From positions 3,658,001-3,722,000 of the forward strand of contig NZ_LR699553.1 of the NCBI RefSeq assembly GCF_902459535.1: a DNA stretch of 64,000 bases, in the 5' to 3' direction. This document shows positions 24,369 through 32,861 of this stretch, one piece after another; within the stretch, counting starts at the first letter, position 1; each line of letters begins with the position of its first letter. The notes beneath the pieces were generated by a model that had not been told where the DNA came from, searched no databases, and saw only the letters and a program-made list of their open reading frames with translations. The translations under genes and the position numbers were made by a program. Source of the stretch: Paraburkholderia dioscoreae. GTDB taxonomy: Bacteria; Pseudomonadota; Gammaproteobacteria; Burkholderiales; Burkholderiaceae.

Positions 24369-24935
24369 GCGAGGAATATGTGTGGCTGGCCGGACAGACG
24401 ATAGACCGAGCGGCCATCGGCGTCCAGCGCGGCACTCGAATTGTTAAAAGTGTCCACATGGCGGGACCGAGCGGACGAAACCCGCCGGATTGCCCGCGCG
24501 GCCGCATGAATCGAAAGCATGTCTTTGATTTATATGGAGTTTATATCTCACTAAAGAGAATGATTGCCGATACCGGGCGCGCGGACCGGCCTTCTCCGCC
24601 CGTCCGATGGCAGGTTCTCCACAAAGTTATCCACAGGCCGTGGGCAACGCCGCTACTGCCGTTCCGGCGCGCGACGCACGGTTCGCGACTTGCCGGGCGG
24701 GACGCACGCGCGCTAGAGTGGCGGGTTCGACGGCATGCCGGATGGTGCGTAGCACCCGGCATCGCGGCACCTGCGCACGCGCGTCCGGTGCGGCACCTGT
24801 TTCACCTTTTGCCTCATTTTCGACAGTCCGGAGAACCGCGTTGATGCTTGCCCCGCGTATTGCGCCTAGCTCCTTCATGCCGCCGTGCCGGCGCTTTCCG
24901 GCGAGCGGCGTGCCGCTCGTCCGAGCAATCTGCCC
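24369..24935. other. Divergent intergenic region between xseA and lpxK with two DnaA-box-like sites
   Basis: No gene is convincing in this 567-base gap. It contains an AT-rich stretch at about 24505-24565 and the two TTATCCACA-type boxes at 24615-24635. In related Burkholderia genomes, as I recall, exbB/exbD-like genes lie between xseA and lpxK; they are not here. Confidence 0.5.
24615..24635 (+). promoter_or_regulatory. Tandem DnaA-box-like pair
   Basis: TTATCCACA at 24627-24635 is a perfect consensus DnaA box, and TTCTCCACA at 24615-24623 differs by one base; they are in the same orientation with 3 bases between. They lie upstream of lpxK. The biological role is unproven. Confidence 0.5.
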
Positions 24936-25952
24936 ATGAGCGAAATCAGCAACCGTCTCGAAGCGCGCCTTGCGCGCGAATGGCAACAACGCGGCCCGCT
25001 TGCATGGGCGCTGACACCGTTCGCCTGCGTGTTCGGCGCGATCGCCGCCGCGCGGCGCGCCGCCTTTTCGTTCGGCTGGTTGAAGTCGGTGCGCGTCGGC
25101 GTGCCCGTGGTGGTGGTCGGCAATGTGACGGTCGGCGGCACGGGAAAAACGCCGACCGTGATCGCGCTGGTCGAAGCGTTACGTGTCGCGGGCTTCCACC
25201 CCGGCGTGGTGTCGCGTGGCTACGGCGCGCGCGTGACGACGCCGACGCCGATCACGCCCGCATCGGCGGCGAGTGCGGGCGGCGACGAGCCGCTGCTGAT
25301 CGCCCGCCGCACCGGCGCGCCGGTCTGGGTCTGCCCGGATCGCGTGGCCGCCGCGCAGGCACTGTGCGCCGCGCACCGCGATGTCGACGTGATCGTGAGC
25401 GACGACGGCTTGCAGCACTACCGGCTCCAGCGCGATGCCGAACTGGTCGTGTTCGATCACCGGCTCGGCGGCAACGGTTTTCTGCTGCCCGCCGGACCGC
25501 TGCGCGAGCCGCTGTCGCGCCGCCGCGACGCCACGCTCATCAATGATCCTTACGCACGCACGCTGCCCGCGTGGCCGAACACCTTCGCGTTGCAACTCGC
25601 GCCCGGCGACGCGTGGCATCTGGACAATCCCGCGTTGCGCCGTCCGCTCGCGCAGTTCAGTGGCGATCGCGTGCTGGCCGCGGCCGGCATCGGCGCGCCG
25701 GAACGCTTTTTCGCCACGCTGCGCGCCGCCGGCCTGACGCCGGCCACCCGCGCCCTGCCGGATCACTACGCGTTCGAGCGCAATCCGTTTACCGACGTGG
25801 ACGCCGACACCATCCTGATAACAGAAAAGGATGCGGTAAAATTAGGGTCCTGGCACGACGCGCGCATCTGGATAGTCCCGGTTGAAGCCGCGCTCGATCA
25901 TCGCCTCATTGCATTAGTTGTGGAGAAAGTCCGTGGACGCTCGCCTGCTTGA
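24936..25952 (+). CDS. lpxK: Tetraacyldisaccharide 4'-kinase
   Basis: A 338-residue kinase that phosphorylates the 4' position of the lipid A disaccharide precursor to give lipid IVA, at the inner face of the cytoplasmic membrane. The Walker A loop is GNVTVGGTGKTP, followed by SRGYGA and DVIVSDDGLQHYRL, both typical of LpxK; the N-terminus has a membrane-associated segment (LTPFACVFGAIAAARRAAF). The C-terminal ITEKDAVKL is conserved. The start at 24936 is supported by homology (MSEISNRLEARLA). The next gene begins inside this one, so they are translationally coupled. Confidence 0.96.
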   Translation: MSEISNRLEARLAREWQQRGPLAWALTPFACVFGAIAAARRAAFSFGWLKSVRVGVPVVVVGNVTVGGTGKTPTVIALVEALRVAGFHPGVVSRGYGARVTTPTPITPASAASAGGDEPLLIARRTGAPVWVCPDRVAAAQALCAAHRDVDVIVSDDGLQHYRLQRDAELVVFDHRLGGNGFLLPAGPLREPLSRRRDATLINDPYARTLPAWPNTFALQLAPGDAWHLDNPALRRPLAQFSGDRVLAAAGIGAPERFFATLRAAGLTPATRALPDHYAFERNPFTDVDADTILITEKDAVKLGSWHDARIWIVPVEAALDHRLIALVVEKVRGRSPA

Positions 25953-26136
25953 AATTCTCGTCTGCCCGATCTGCAAGGGCCCGCTCAGCTACGACCGCGC
26001 CGCGCAGGAACTGATCTGCAATGCGGACAAACTCGCCTATCCGATCCGCGACGGCATTCCCGTCATGCTCGTCGACGAGGCGCGGCAGACCGTGGAAGGC
26101 ACGCCGGTCGATCTGAATCCGGGCTCCGTAGCTTAG
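25933..26136 (+). CDS. Trm112-like small zinc-finger protein
   Basis: A 67-residue Trm112 family protein (YcaR-like) with one CPIC pair (LVCPICKGPL) and a later ICNADKLAYPIRDGIPVML block. The start is GTG at 25933, preceded by GGAGAAAG, inside the last codons of lpxK. The gene is regularly found between lpxK and kdsB. Its role in bacteria is poorly defined. Confidence 0.9.
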   Translation: MDARLLEILVCPICKGPLSYDRAAQELICNADKLAYPIRDGIPVMLVDEARQTVEGTPVDLNPGSVA

Positions 26137-26308
26137 GTTCGGCTCGCTCGCGCAGGGCGGCCGCCATGCGTGGTGTCCCGCATGTTGCGATCCGCCTGCG
26201 CCGTCTTTCCGGTCCGCCCCGCTGTCACGGCTACCGTGTATGCGCTGCCGCCTTCCTCCGGTTTCATCGCCGCCCGCTTTTCCGCCCGTCTTTGCGCCTG
26301 TCTTGCCG

Positions 26309-27109
26309 ATGACCCACGCCAACACCACCACTCCTCCGTTCATCGCCGTCGTGCCGGCTCGCCTCGCGTCGACGCGTCTGCCCAACAAGCCGCTCGCCGA
26401 CATCGGCGGCAAGCCGATGGTGGTGCGGGTCGCCGAACGCGCGCGCGAATCGGGCGCGCAGCAGGTGCTGGTCGCCTCGGACGCGCAGGCGGTGCTCGAC
26501 GCCGCCCGCGATCACGGCTTCGAAGCCGTGTTGACGCGCGCGGACCATCCGTCCGGCACGGACCGTCTCGCGGAAGTCGCGGCGCAATTCGGCTGGAGCG
26601 ACGACACGATCGTGGTCAACGTGCAGGGCGACGAGCCACTCATCGATCCGGCGCTCGTGTGCGGCGTCGCGTCGCACCTCGCGGCGAGCAGCGGTTGCGC
26701 GATCGCCACCGCAGCCCATCCGATCACCGACCCCGCCGAGATTTTCAATCCGAACGTCGTCAAGGTCGTGCTCGATGCGCGCGGCGTCGCGCTGTACTTC
26801 TCGCGCGCGCCGATACCGTGGGCACGCGACGCTTATCAGCCGCACTGGCCCAATGTCGCAGCGATGCCCACGCCTCCCGCGCCCGCGGTGGTCCACCGGC
26901 ATATCGGCCTGTACGCGTATCGCGCGCAATTCCTGCGCACTTACCCAAGTCTCGCGATCTCGCCGATCGAACAGGTCGAAGCGCTCGAACAACTGCGCGC
27001 GATGTGGCACGGCGAACGGATCGCGGTACTCGTCACCCATGACGTGCCCCTGCCCGGCGTCGACACGCCCGCCGATCTCGCACGCGTGCAGGCTTTATTC
27101 GGGTCTTGA
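26309..27109 (+). CDS. kdsB: 3-deoxy-manno-octulosonate cytidylyltransferase
   Basis: A 266-residue enzyme that makes CMP-KDO for lipopolysaccharide core synthesis. It has the nucleotidyltransferase N-terminus AVVPARLASTRLPNKPL, the metal/CTP segments VNVQGDEPLI and DHPSGTDR, and HIGLYAYRAQFL. The start at 26309 (MTHANTTTPP) is chosen; the open frame extends further upstream with low-complexity Pro-rich sequence. It follows the Trm112 gene and precedes adk in a lipid A / KDO cluster. Confidence 0.96.
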   Translation: MTHANTTTPPFIAVVPARLASTRLPNKPLADIGGKPMVVRVAERARESGAQQVLVASDAQAVLDAARDHGFEAVLTRADHPSGTDRLAEVAAQFGWSDDTIVVNVQGDEPLIDPALVCGVASHLAASSGCAIATAAHPITDPAEIFNPNVVKVVLDARGVALYFSRAPIPWARDAYQPHWPNVAAMPTPPAPAVVHRHIGLYAYRAQFLRTYPSLAISPIEQVEALEQLRAMWHGERIAVLVTHDVPLPGVDTPADLARVQALFGS

Positions 27110-27322
27110 GCGGAAAAACCCGTGGCATAATCGGACGGTTGTGCGCGCCTCCCGAGACAAGCGAAAGTCAGGGTTTGCCCCGGTCGCGCCGTTGCGGTCC
27201 TGCAGCGCCGTCCAGTCGACGTGCAGCGCGAGACTCGTACCGGCAGCCGACGCGGAGCCTTCGACGCATCGTGGGACGGCTGCTGCGCCACCAAAGAATT
27301 CACATAGATCTGGAGATATCAC

Positions 27323-27988
27323 ATGCGTTTGATCCTTTTGGGTGCGCCCGGCGCGGGTAAGGGTACTCAGGCCACCTTCATCAAGGAAAAGTTCGGCATT
27401 CCGCAAATTTCCACCGGTGACATGCTGCGCGCAGCCGTCAAGGCAGGCACGCCGCTCGGCCTTGAAGCCAAGCGCTTCATGGACGCTGGTGAACTGGTCA
27501 CGGACGAACTGATCATCAATCTGGTGAAAGAACGTCTGCAGCAGCCGGACTGCGCGAACGGTTATCTGTTCGACGGTTTTCCGCGCACCATTCCGCAAGC
27601 CGAGGCGATGAAGCAGGCCGGCGTCGCGATCGACTATGTGCTGGAAATCGACGTGCCGTTCGAGGAGATCATCGTGCGCATGAGCGGCCGCCGCTCGCAC
27701 GCCGCGTCGGGCCGTACGTACCACGTCAAGTTCAATCCGCCGAAGGTCGAAGGCGTGGACGACGTGACCGGCGAACCGCTGATCCAGCGCGACGACGACA
27801 AGGAAGAAACGGTCAAGAAGCGTCTGGAAGTGTATGAGGCGCAGACCAAGCCGTTGATCGAGTACTACACCAACTGGGCGAAGAACGGCGATTCGTCGAC
27901 CCCGCTGAAGGCACCGCAGTATCGCCGCATTTCGGGCCTCGGCAGCGTCGATGAAATTCGTGAACGTGCGTTTGAGGCGTTGAAGTAA
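27323..27988 (+). CDS. adk: Adenylate kinase
   Basis: A 221-residue long-form adenylate kinase that interconverts ATP, ADP and AMP. P-loop GAPGAGKGT, AMP-binding STGDMLR, FDGFPRT and the LID region (GRRSHAASGRTYHVKFNPPK) are present; the LID lacks the four zinc cysteines, as in Gram-negative enzymes. GGAGATATC precedes the ATG. About 210 bases separate it from kdsB, with a possible CATAAT -10 element at 27126-27131, so it may have its own promoter. It ends at a strong terminator. Confidence 0.97.
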   Translation: MRLILLGAPGAGKGTQATFIKEKFGIPQISTGDMLRAAVKAGTPLGLEAKRFMDAGELVTDELIINLVKERLQQPDCANGYLFDGFPRTIPQAEAMKQAGVAIDYVLEIDVPFEEIIVRMSGRRSHAASGRTYHVKFNPPKVEGVDDVTGEPLIQRDDDKEETVKKRLEVYEAQTKPLIEYYTNWAKNGDSSTPLKAPQYRRISGLGSVDEIRERAFEALK

Positions 27989-28017
27989 GCTCGCTTCGCC
28001 CTGTGTTTGCCTCAGTG

Positions 28018-28045
28018 AAACCCGCCCTTGCCGGCGGGTTTTTTA
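28018..28045 (+). terminator. Rho-independent terminator of adk
   Basis: AACCCGCC pairs perfectly with GGCGGGTT around CTTGCC and is followed by a T-run. Confidence 0.9.
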
Positions 28046-28205
28046 TTGCATCTCGCCGCGTGGATACGGCGTAGCTTGCTTCCCCGCTACGCCTTGAATT
28101 AGTTAGCCATCCATAACTGTCTGCTTTCGCGGCGCACGAATCGGGCGCCTTCAGGCAGCCGCCCGCAGCGCTTTCCGCGTTGCAGCATAGTCGTTACAAT
28201 CGATC

Positions 28206-28223
28206 ATCGAAAAAATATTCGAT
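28206..28223. promoter_or_regulatory. Inverted repeat upstream of the SDR gene
   Basis: ATCGAA and TTCGAT are separated by six A/T bases, about 35 bases before the ATG. This may be an operator or lie in the promoter; nothing identifies the binding protein. Confidence 0.3.
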
Positions 28224-28257
28224 CCGGACATTAGTGAACCGTAGCAAAGGAGAAGAC

Positions 28258-29016
28258 ATGGAGATTCGTGACAATGTATTCCTGATCACCGGCGGTGCAT
28301 CAGGTCTCGGCGCGGCCACGGCGCGCCTTCTCGTCGAAAACGGCGGCAAGGTGGTGCTCGCCGACCTGAATGTGGATGCCGGCGAAGCGCTCGCGAAAGA
28401 ACTCGGCGGCGTGTTCGTCAAATGCGACGTCAGCCGCGAAGACGACGCCACTCAGGCCGTCGAAGCCGCCACCAGGCTCGGCACGCTGCGCGGTCTCGTC
28501 AATTGCGCGGGCGTTGCGCCCGCCATCAAAACGGTCGGCAAGGACGGCCCGCATCCGCTCGACTCTTTCACGCGCACCATTTCGATCAATCTGATCGGCA
28601 CCTTCAACATGATCCGGCTCGCTGCCGCGGCCATGTCGAAGAACGAGCCGAATGCAAATGGCGAGCGCGGCGTGATCATCAATACGGCGTCCGTGGCGGC
28701 GTATGACGGCCAGATCGGCCAGGCGGCTTACGCGGCATCCAAGAGCGGCGTGGTCGGCATGACGCTGCCTATCGCACGTGACTTGTCGCGCAACGCGATC
28801 CGCGTGATGACCATTGCCCCGGGCATTTTCGAAACGCCCATGCTGCTCGGCATGCCGCAGGAAGTGCAGGACGCGCTCGGCGCGATGGTGCCGTTCCCAC
28901 CGCGTCTCGGCAAACCGGCGGAGTACGCGATGCTGGCCAAGCAGATCTTCGACAACCCGATGCTCAACGGCGAAGTGATCCGTCTGGACGGCGCGATCCG
29001 CATGCAGCCGAAGTGA
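28258..29016 (+). CDS. Short-chain dehydrogenase (3-hydroxyacyl-CoA dehydrogenase type-2-like)
   Basis: A 252-residue classical SDR. The NAD-binding motif is TGGASGLGAAT, the acidic residue in LADLN favours NAD, NCAG follows, and the catalytic Ser, Tyr and Lys are in NTASVAAYDGQIGQAAYAASKSG (split over two motifs). The C-terminal region (FPPRLGKPAEYAMLAKQIFDNPMLNGEVIRLDGAIRM) matches the HSD17B10/type 2 3-hydroxyacyl-CoA dehydrogenase group, which acts on branched or short acyl-CoAs. AAAGGAGAAGAC precedes the ATG. It stands alone between two terminators, so it is probably a single-gene transcript. Confidence 0.92.
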   Translation: MEIRDNVFLITGGASGLGAATARLLVENGGKVVLADLNVDAGEALAKELGGVFVKCDVSREDDATQAVEAATRLGTLRGLVNCAGVAPAIKTVGKDGPHPLDSFTRTISINLIGTFNMIRLAAAAMSKNEPNANGERGVIINTASVAAYDGQIGQAAYAASKSGVVGMTLPIARDLSRNAIRVMTIAPGIFETPMLLGMPQEVQDALGAMVPFPPRLGKPAEYAMLAKQIFDNPMLNGEVIRLDGAIRMQPK

Positions 29017-29055
29017 CCATCATGCAGGCTGCTGCCTGATACGGGGCGCCAATAA

Positions 29056-29089
29056 AAAACGCCTGCACATGAATATGTGCAGGCGTTTT
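29056..29089. terminator. Bidirectional rho-independent terminator
   Basis: A perfect 15-base stem (AAAACGCCTGCACAT with ATGTGCAGGCGTTTT) closes on GAAT; T-runs are present on both sides. It separates the convergent SDR and sirB1 genes. Confidence 0.9.
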
Positions 29090-29128
29090 CTGTTTGAGCC
29101 GTTCTTTCTGACAGGCGTTGCACGGCGG

Positions 29129-29971
29129 CTAGTCGCGGTCGTTGTGTTGAGTACGCTGACGCAATTCATGCAGTTGCGACTCCACTACGGTCGCGTCTTC
29201 GGCATCCGGCTGGTCGCCGAGATAGCGCTCCAGGTCTTCGAGCGCGGGCCGCAGGTAATCGAGCCGCGCATAAGCGAAGCCGCGATCGCGCACTTCTTCG
29301 ATACTCTCCGGCAGCAGGATCACGAGACGCTGCTGCACTGCCAGCAGGCGCTGCCAGCGTTCCGTCTGAAGATAGGTGGACTTCAGATTGCGCAGCATAC
29401 GCGCGATGATCTCGCGGCGCGTGGCCGGCTGCAGCAGCATGCGCAGCGCCCTGCTCACCGATTCCCCAGCCGACGCCACATACGGTTCCAGCATCTCCAC
29501 CATCTCCGACTCGGACAACGAGTGTCCGCTGGTCGGATCGAGCATCACGTCGCCGTCGGGCGTTGTCACGCGCAGCAGGAAGTGGCCGGGAAACGACACG
29601 CCGCGCGCCGGAATACCGATCTGCTCGGCCATCTCCAGATACAGCACCGCCAGCGAAATCGGAACGCCGCGGCGGCGCTTGAGCACCGCGTTCAGATGAC
29701 TGTTGTCGGGGTCGTAATAATCGTTCAGATTGCTGGCGAAACCGAGCTCACGGAAGAAGAACCGGTTCAGTATGCCGACCTTCTGCTTGATGTCGGCGTC
29801 GTCCGGCATGCGCCGCTGCAGGCGCACCACCAACTCGTCGATCTCGGCGAGCGTGCCTTGCAGATCGAGATCGGGGTAAGCGTCCTGCGCGAGCGAGAGC
29901 GCCGCCTCGGTCAGCGGAAGACTGTCGTCTTCGGCGACCAGCGTGCTGAAATAGTCGAGAACTCGCGTCAT
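29129..29971 (-). CDS. SirB1-family protein (transglutaminase-like and TPR)
   Basis: A 280-residue protein of the SirB1 family: an N-terminal transglutaminase-like fold (LNRFFFRELGFASNLNDYYDPDNSHLNAVLKRRRGVPIS in successive blocks, GVSFPGHFLLRV with the conserved His) and a C-terminal TPR-like region (WQRLLAVQQRLVILLPE, AYARLDYLRPALEDLERYL). The catalytic Cys of true transglutaminases is not evident. It begins 5 bases after murJ, so the two are co-transcribed. The precise function is unknown. Confidence 0.88.
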   Translation of the reverse strand: MTRVLDYFSTLVAEDDSLPLTEAALSLAQDAYPDLDLQGTLAEIDELVVRLQRRMPDDADIKQKVGILNRFFFRELGFASNLNDYYDPDNSHLNAVLKRRRGVPISLAVLYLEMAEQIGIPARGVSFPGHFLLRVTTPDGDVMLDPTSGHSLSESEMVEMLEPYVASAGESVSRALRMLLQPATRREIIARMLRNLKSTYLQTERWQRLLAVQQRLVILLPESIEEVRDRGFAYARLDYLRPALEDLERYLGDQPDAEDATVVESQLHELRQRTQHNDRD

Positions 29972-29976
29972 CGTGA

Positions 29977-31527
29977 TCACTTCGCTCGCCTTTTGAAATA
30001 CGCGTACTTGAAGCCCATCAGCCAAAGCATACCGAAATATAGCGCGGCGAACAGAACGAGGCACGCGGCGAGCAACACCATGCGGTCGACCGGCCGGCTG
30101 TGCATGCCGATCCAGTCGAAGCTGATCGCCAGCCAATGCATGGTGCCGGCCAGCACCAGACAGGCGCCGAACAACTGCACGAAGAATTTGAGCCAGCCGC
30201 TCGACGGCGTATAAATGCCGCGCTTGCGCAGACCGAGAAACAGCAGCAGCGCATTGCCGCAAGCGCCAAGCCCCACACTCAGCGTCAAACCCGCGTGCGC
30301 GAAAATCGGCACGAACACATAGTTGCTCAACTGCGTGAGGATCAGCACGACGACACCGATCTTCACCGGCGTCTTGATGTCCTGTTTGGCGTAGAAACCT
30401 GGCGCAAGGATCTTGATGAGAATCAGGCCGATCAGCCCCACGCCATAAGCCGCCAGCGCGCGGGCGACCATCACCACCGAGTTGCCGTCGAACTTGCCGT
30501 AGTTGAACAGCGTGGCGGTCAGCGGCTGCGCGAAGAAAAACAGCGCGACGGCGCTCGGCGCGGCGAGCAGGAAGGTGACACGCAAGCCCCAGTCGAGCAG
30601 CGACGAATACTCGAGCGGATCGGCGTCGACGTGGGCCTTGGAGAGGCTCGGCAGCAGGATCGTGCCGAGCGCGACGCCCAGCAGCGCGGTCGGAAACTCC
30701 ATCAGCCGGTCGGCGTAGTTGATCCAGGACACGGCCCCCGGGCCGATCCGCGACGCGATATTCGTGTTGATGATCAGGCTGATCTGCGCGACCGAGACGG
30801 CGAACATCGCGGGTACCATCTTGGACAGCACGCGCTTCACGCCGCGATGCGCGAGCGCCTTCACCGGGTTCAGGCCGATGCGCGGAATCATGTCGATCTT
30901 CTTCAGACCCGGCAGTTGCACCAGGAACTGCAGCACGCCGCCCGCGATCACCGCCCAGGCGAGCGCATAGACCGGCGTTTGCAGGCGCGGCGCAACGAAC
31001 ACCGCGGCGACGATGAACGCGACGTTCAGCAGAACCGGCGCGAACGCGGGCAACGAGAAGTTCTTGTACGTATTCAGTACGCCCGACGCCAGCGACGTCA
31101 GCGAAATGAAAATGATGTACGGGAACATGATGCGCGTCATGGTGACCGCGAGCGCATACGCCTGACCCTCATGCGCAAGGCCCGAGGCAACGACGAACAC
31201 CACGCCCGAGGCGCCCACTACGCCGATCAGCGAGAGGACCGCGAGCGCCCAGGCGAGCACTGTCGACGTGGCGTCGACCAGTGCCTTGGTGGCGTCGTGG
31301 CCTTGCTGGTTCTTGAACTCGGCGAGAATCGGCACGAAGGCCTGCGAGAACGCGCCTTCGGCAGAGATGCGGCGCAGCAGGTTCGGAATGCGGAAGGCGA
31401 CGTAAAACGCGTCAGTGTATTGACTGGCACCGAACGCGCGTGCGATCAGCGTTTCGCGGGCCAGTCCGGTCACGCGCGACAGCAGCGTGAAGCCGCTGAC
31501 CGTCAGCAGGGCTCGGAATAGATTCAT
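29977..31527 (-). CDS. murJ: Lipid II flippase MurJ
   Basis: A 516-residue inner membrane protein of the MOP superfamily with about 14 hydrophobic segments. It flips lipid II across the cytoplasmic membrane for peptidoglycan synthesis. The N-terminus LSRVTGLARETLIARAFGA and FRIPNLLRRISAEGAFSQAFVP are characteristic. The start at 31527 (MNLFRALLTVSG) is chosen; the open frame upstream to 31788 is Arg-rich and non-coding. It is followed closely by the SirB1 gene and is divergent from rpsT. Confidence 0.97.
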   Translation of the reverse strand: MNLFRALLTVSGFTLLSRVTGLARETLIARAFGASQYTDAFYVAFRIPNLLRRISAEGAFSQAFVPILAEFKNQQGHDATKALVDATSTVLAWALAVLSLIGVVGASGVVFVVASGLAHEGQAYALAVTMTRIMFPYIIFISLTSLASGVLNTYKNFSLPAFAPVLLNVAFIVAAVFVAPRLQTPVYALAWAVIAGGVLQFLVQLPGLKKIDMIPRIGLNPVKALAHRGVKRVLSKMVPAMFAVSVAQISLIINTNIASRIGPGAVSWINYADRLMEFPTALLGVALGTILLPSLSKAHVDADPLEYSSLLDWGLRVTFLLAAPSAVALFFFAQPLTATLFNYGKFDGNSVVMVARALAAYGVGLIGLILIKILAPGFYAKQDIKTPVKIGVVVLILTQLSNYVFVPIFAHAGLTLSVGLGACGNALLLFLGLRKRGIYTPSSGWLKFFVQLFGACLVLAGTMHWLAISFDWIGMHSRPVDRMVLLAACLVLFAALYFGMLWLMGFKYAYFKRRAK

Positions 31528-32051
31528 GGGGCGCTTATTATACGGGTGCCGCAAGTGCGGACGACGAGCCGGAACGCGATTCGGACCGATTTGCCGCGCA
31601 GACGTTCGATACGACAGGCGCATCGGCGCGGTTTCCTGGCATGCCGCGCGGCGCCGTCCCGCTCGGCATGCCGCCGCAACCGCCCTTCTTGCGCGGACTT
31701 CGGCACGACGCCGCACAATGGCCGCCGGCCGGGCGCCGGACTTTACACAACGGGGCGGCACGGCGTCATAGCGCTTTCCCGTTGCCACGTGCCTGATTTT
31801 GTTGCTATAATCGCCGGTTTCGAAGCTCGCTCAACTTTCGGACCATTTCCGTACGAGGTCGGGGTCGGCCCCACGCCGCCTGCGAACACCCTCGAATAGC
31901 CCGAAAACACAGGCCTGCCTTCGCGTAGTCCGAGCGATTTTTTCGACACTTTTGCGCTCTTGGGCAATCGCTTCCAAGAGTTCGATCTAAAAGCAGCACC
32001 TCACCACTTGAAGGTCAGGTACTGGAAACAGGAACAGGATAAGGAACCGTC
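31528..32051. other. murJ-rpsT divergent intergenic region with rpsT leader
   Basis: No gene. It holds the rpsT promoter at 31782-31811 and a leader of about 230 bases. A hairpin CTCTTGG-N10-CCAAGAG lies at 31957-31980 within the leader. Confidence 0.6.
31782..31811 (+). promoter_or_regulatory. Sigma-70 promoter for rpsT
   Basis: TTGCCA at 31782-31787, an 18-base spacer and a consensus TATAAT at 31806-31811. It points at rpsT, implying a long 5' leader. Confidence 0.7.
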
Positions 32052-32330
32052 ATGGCTAACTCCGCACAAGCACGCAAGCGCGCCCGCCAGGCCGCCAAGG
32101 CAAACTCGCATAACTCGGCACTGCGCTCGAAGTTCCGCACGGCTATCAAGGCTGTCCGCAAGGCGATCGACGCCGGCGACAAGGCCAAGGCCGCTGAGAT
32201 CTTCCTGGCATCGTCGAAGACCATCGACATCATCGCCGACAAGAAAATCGTTCACAAGAACAAGGCTGCTCGCCATAAGAGCCGCCTCGCTGCAGCCATC
32301 AAGGGTCTGCAAGCGCCCGCAGCGCAGTAA
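32052..32330 (+). CDS. rpsT: 30S ribosomal protein S20
   Basis: A 92-residue, Lys/Ala-rich ribosomal protein that binds 16S rRNA early in 30S assembly. The N-terminus MANSAQARKRARQAAKAN and the C-terminal KNKAARHKSRLAAAI are diagnostic. AAGGAACC precedes the ATG. It is monocistronic, with a promoter about 240 bases upstream and hairpins downstream. Confidence 0.98.
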   Translation: MANSAQARKRARQAAKANSHNSALRSKFRTAIKAVRKAIDAGDKAKAAEIFLASSKTIDIIADKKIVHKNKAARHKSRLAAAIKGLQAPAAQ

Positions 32331-32338
32331 TTCCGGTC

Positions 32339-32408
32339 AGCCCGCTTCGGCGGGCTACCTCCTGTTTCCGCTGCACAGAAAGGCCCGCCTCGGCGGGCCT
32401 TTCTGTCT
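32339..32408 (+). terminator. Tandem terminator hairpins after rpsT
   Basis: The first stem AGCCCGC/GCGGGCT has a TTCG loop (32339-32356). The second AAAGGCCCGC/GCGGGCCTTT (32379-32402) is followed by TTCTGT. Confidence 0.75.
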
Positions 32409-32466
32409 GGAACCGGTGCAACCGAATGGTCCGCCCCACTCGCCGATGCCCGTGCTTCGGTCATGA

Positions 32467-32497
32467 AAAAACCCGCTGCTGGCGGGTTTTTGTTTTT
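32467..32497. terminator. Bidirectional rho-independent terminator
   Basis: AAAAACCCGC pairs with GCGGGTTTTT around TGCTG, followed by TGTTTTT. It closes the convergent DUF3579 gene on the minus strand and gives back-up for rpsT. Confidence 0.8.
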
Positions 32498-32519
32498 GCC
32501 GATTCAACCGGCCTGCGCC

Positions 32520-32861
32520 TTAGCGCGTATTCTCGGAGCGCTGCGTGCCGTGCTCCGGCGGCAACTCGCAAGCTTCAGTCACGACGAGGTCGTTGTCTTT
32601 CGCGAAGTTGAGGACGAAGTCGAAAGCCATTGGTTCGATGTCACGCAAACGCGAATCGAGAATCACGCATTTGAGGTCGCCGAGCATGGTTGGCCGGACA
32701 TAAAGCGAGTACTGCATGTAGGCGTTCGGCCCCTTCCTTGCACCGGGGCCGAAGCACGCCATGACGCCTGCGAGGCGCTCCGACCAGTCGCTCGGCCGAA
32801 ACTTTTTTCCCGTCGACGTGATGCCCTGAATGAAATATTCGGTTGGAGCTGCTTCGGCCAT
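32520..32861 (-). CDS. DUF3579 family protein
   Basis: A 113-residue protein of the DUF3579 family, found in betaproteobacteria near argF. Recognisable parts are YFIQGITSTGKKFRPSDWSERLAGVMACFGP, YSLYVRPTMLGDLKCVIL and FDFVLNFAKDNDLVV. The start at 32861 is where the family begins; the open frame further upstream is not coding. Function unknown. It is divergent from argF. Confidence 0.85.
   Translation of the reverse strand: MAEAAPTEYFIQGITSTGKKFRPSDWSERLAGVMACFGPGARKGPNAYMQYSLYVRPTMLGDLKCVILDSRLRDIEPMAFDFVLNFAKDNDLVVTEACELPPEHGTQRSENTR

Noticed and set aside
24505..24635. DnaA boxes and AT-rich DNA as a replication origin
   Set aside because: Only two boxes, and no dnaA, dnaN, parA or repA gene nearby.
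24380..24939. Several short plus and minus frames between xseA and lpxK
   Set aside because: No domain, ribosome binding site or ExbB/ExbD-like sequence could be seen.
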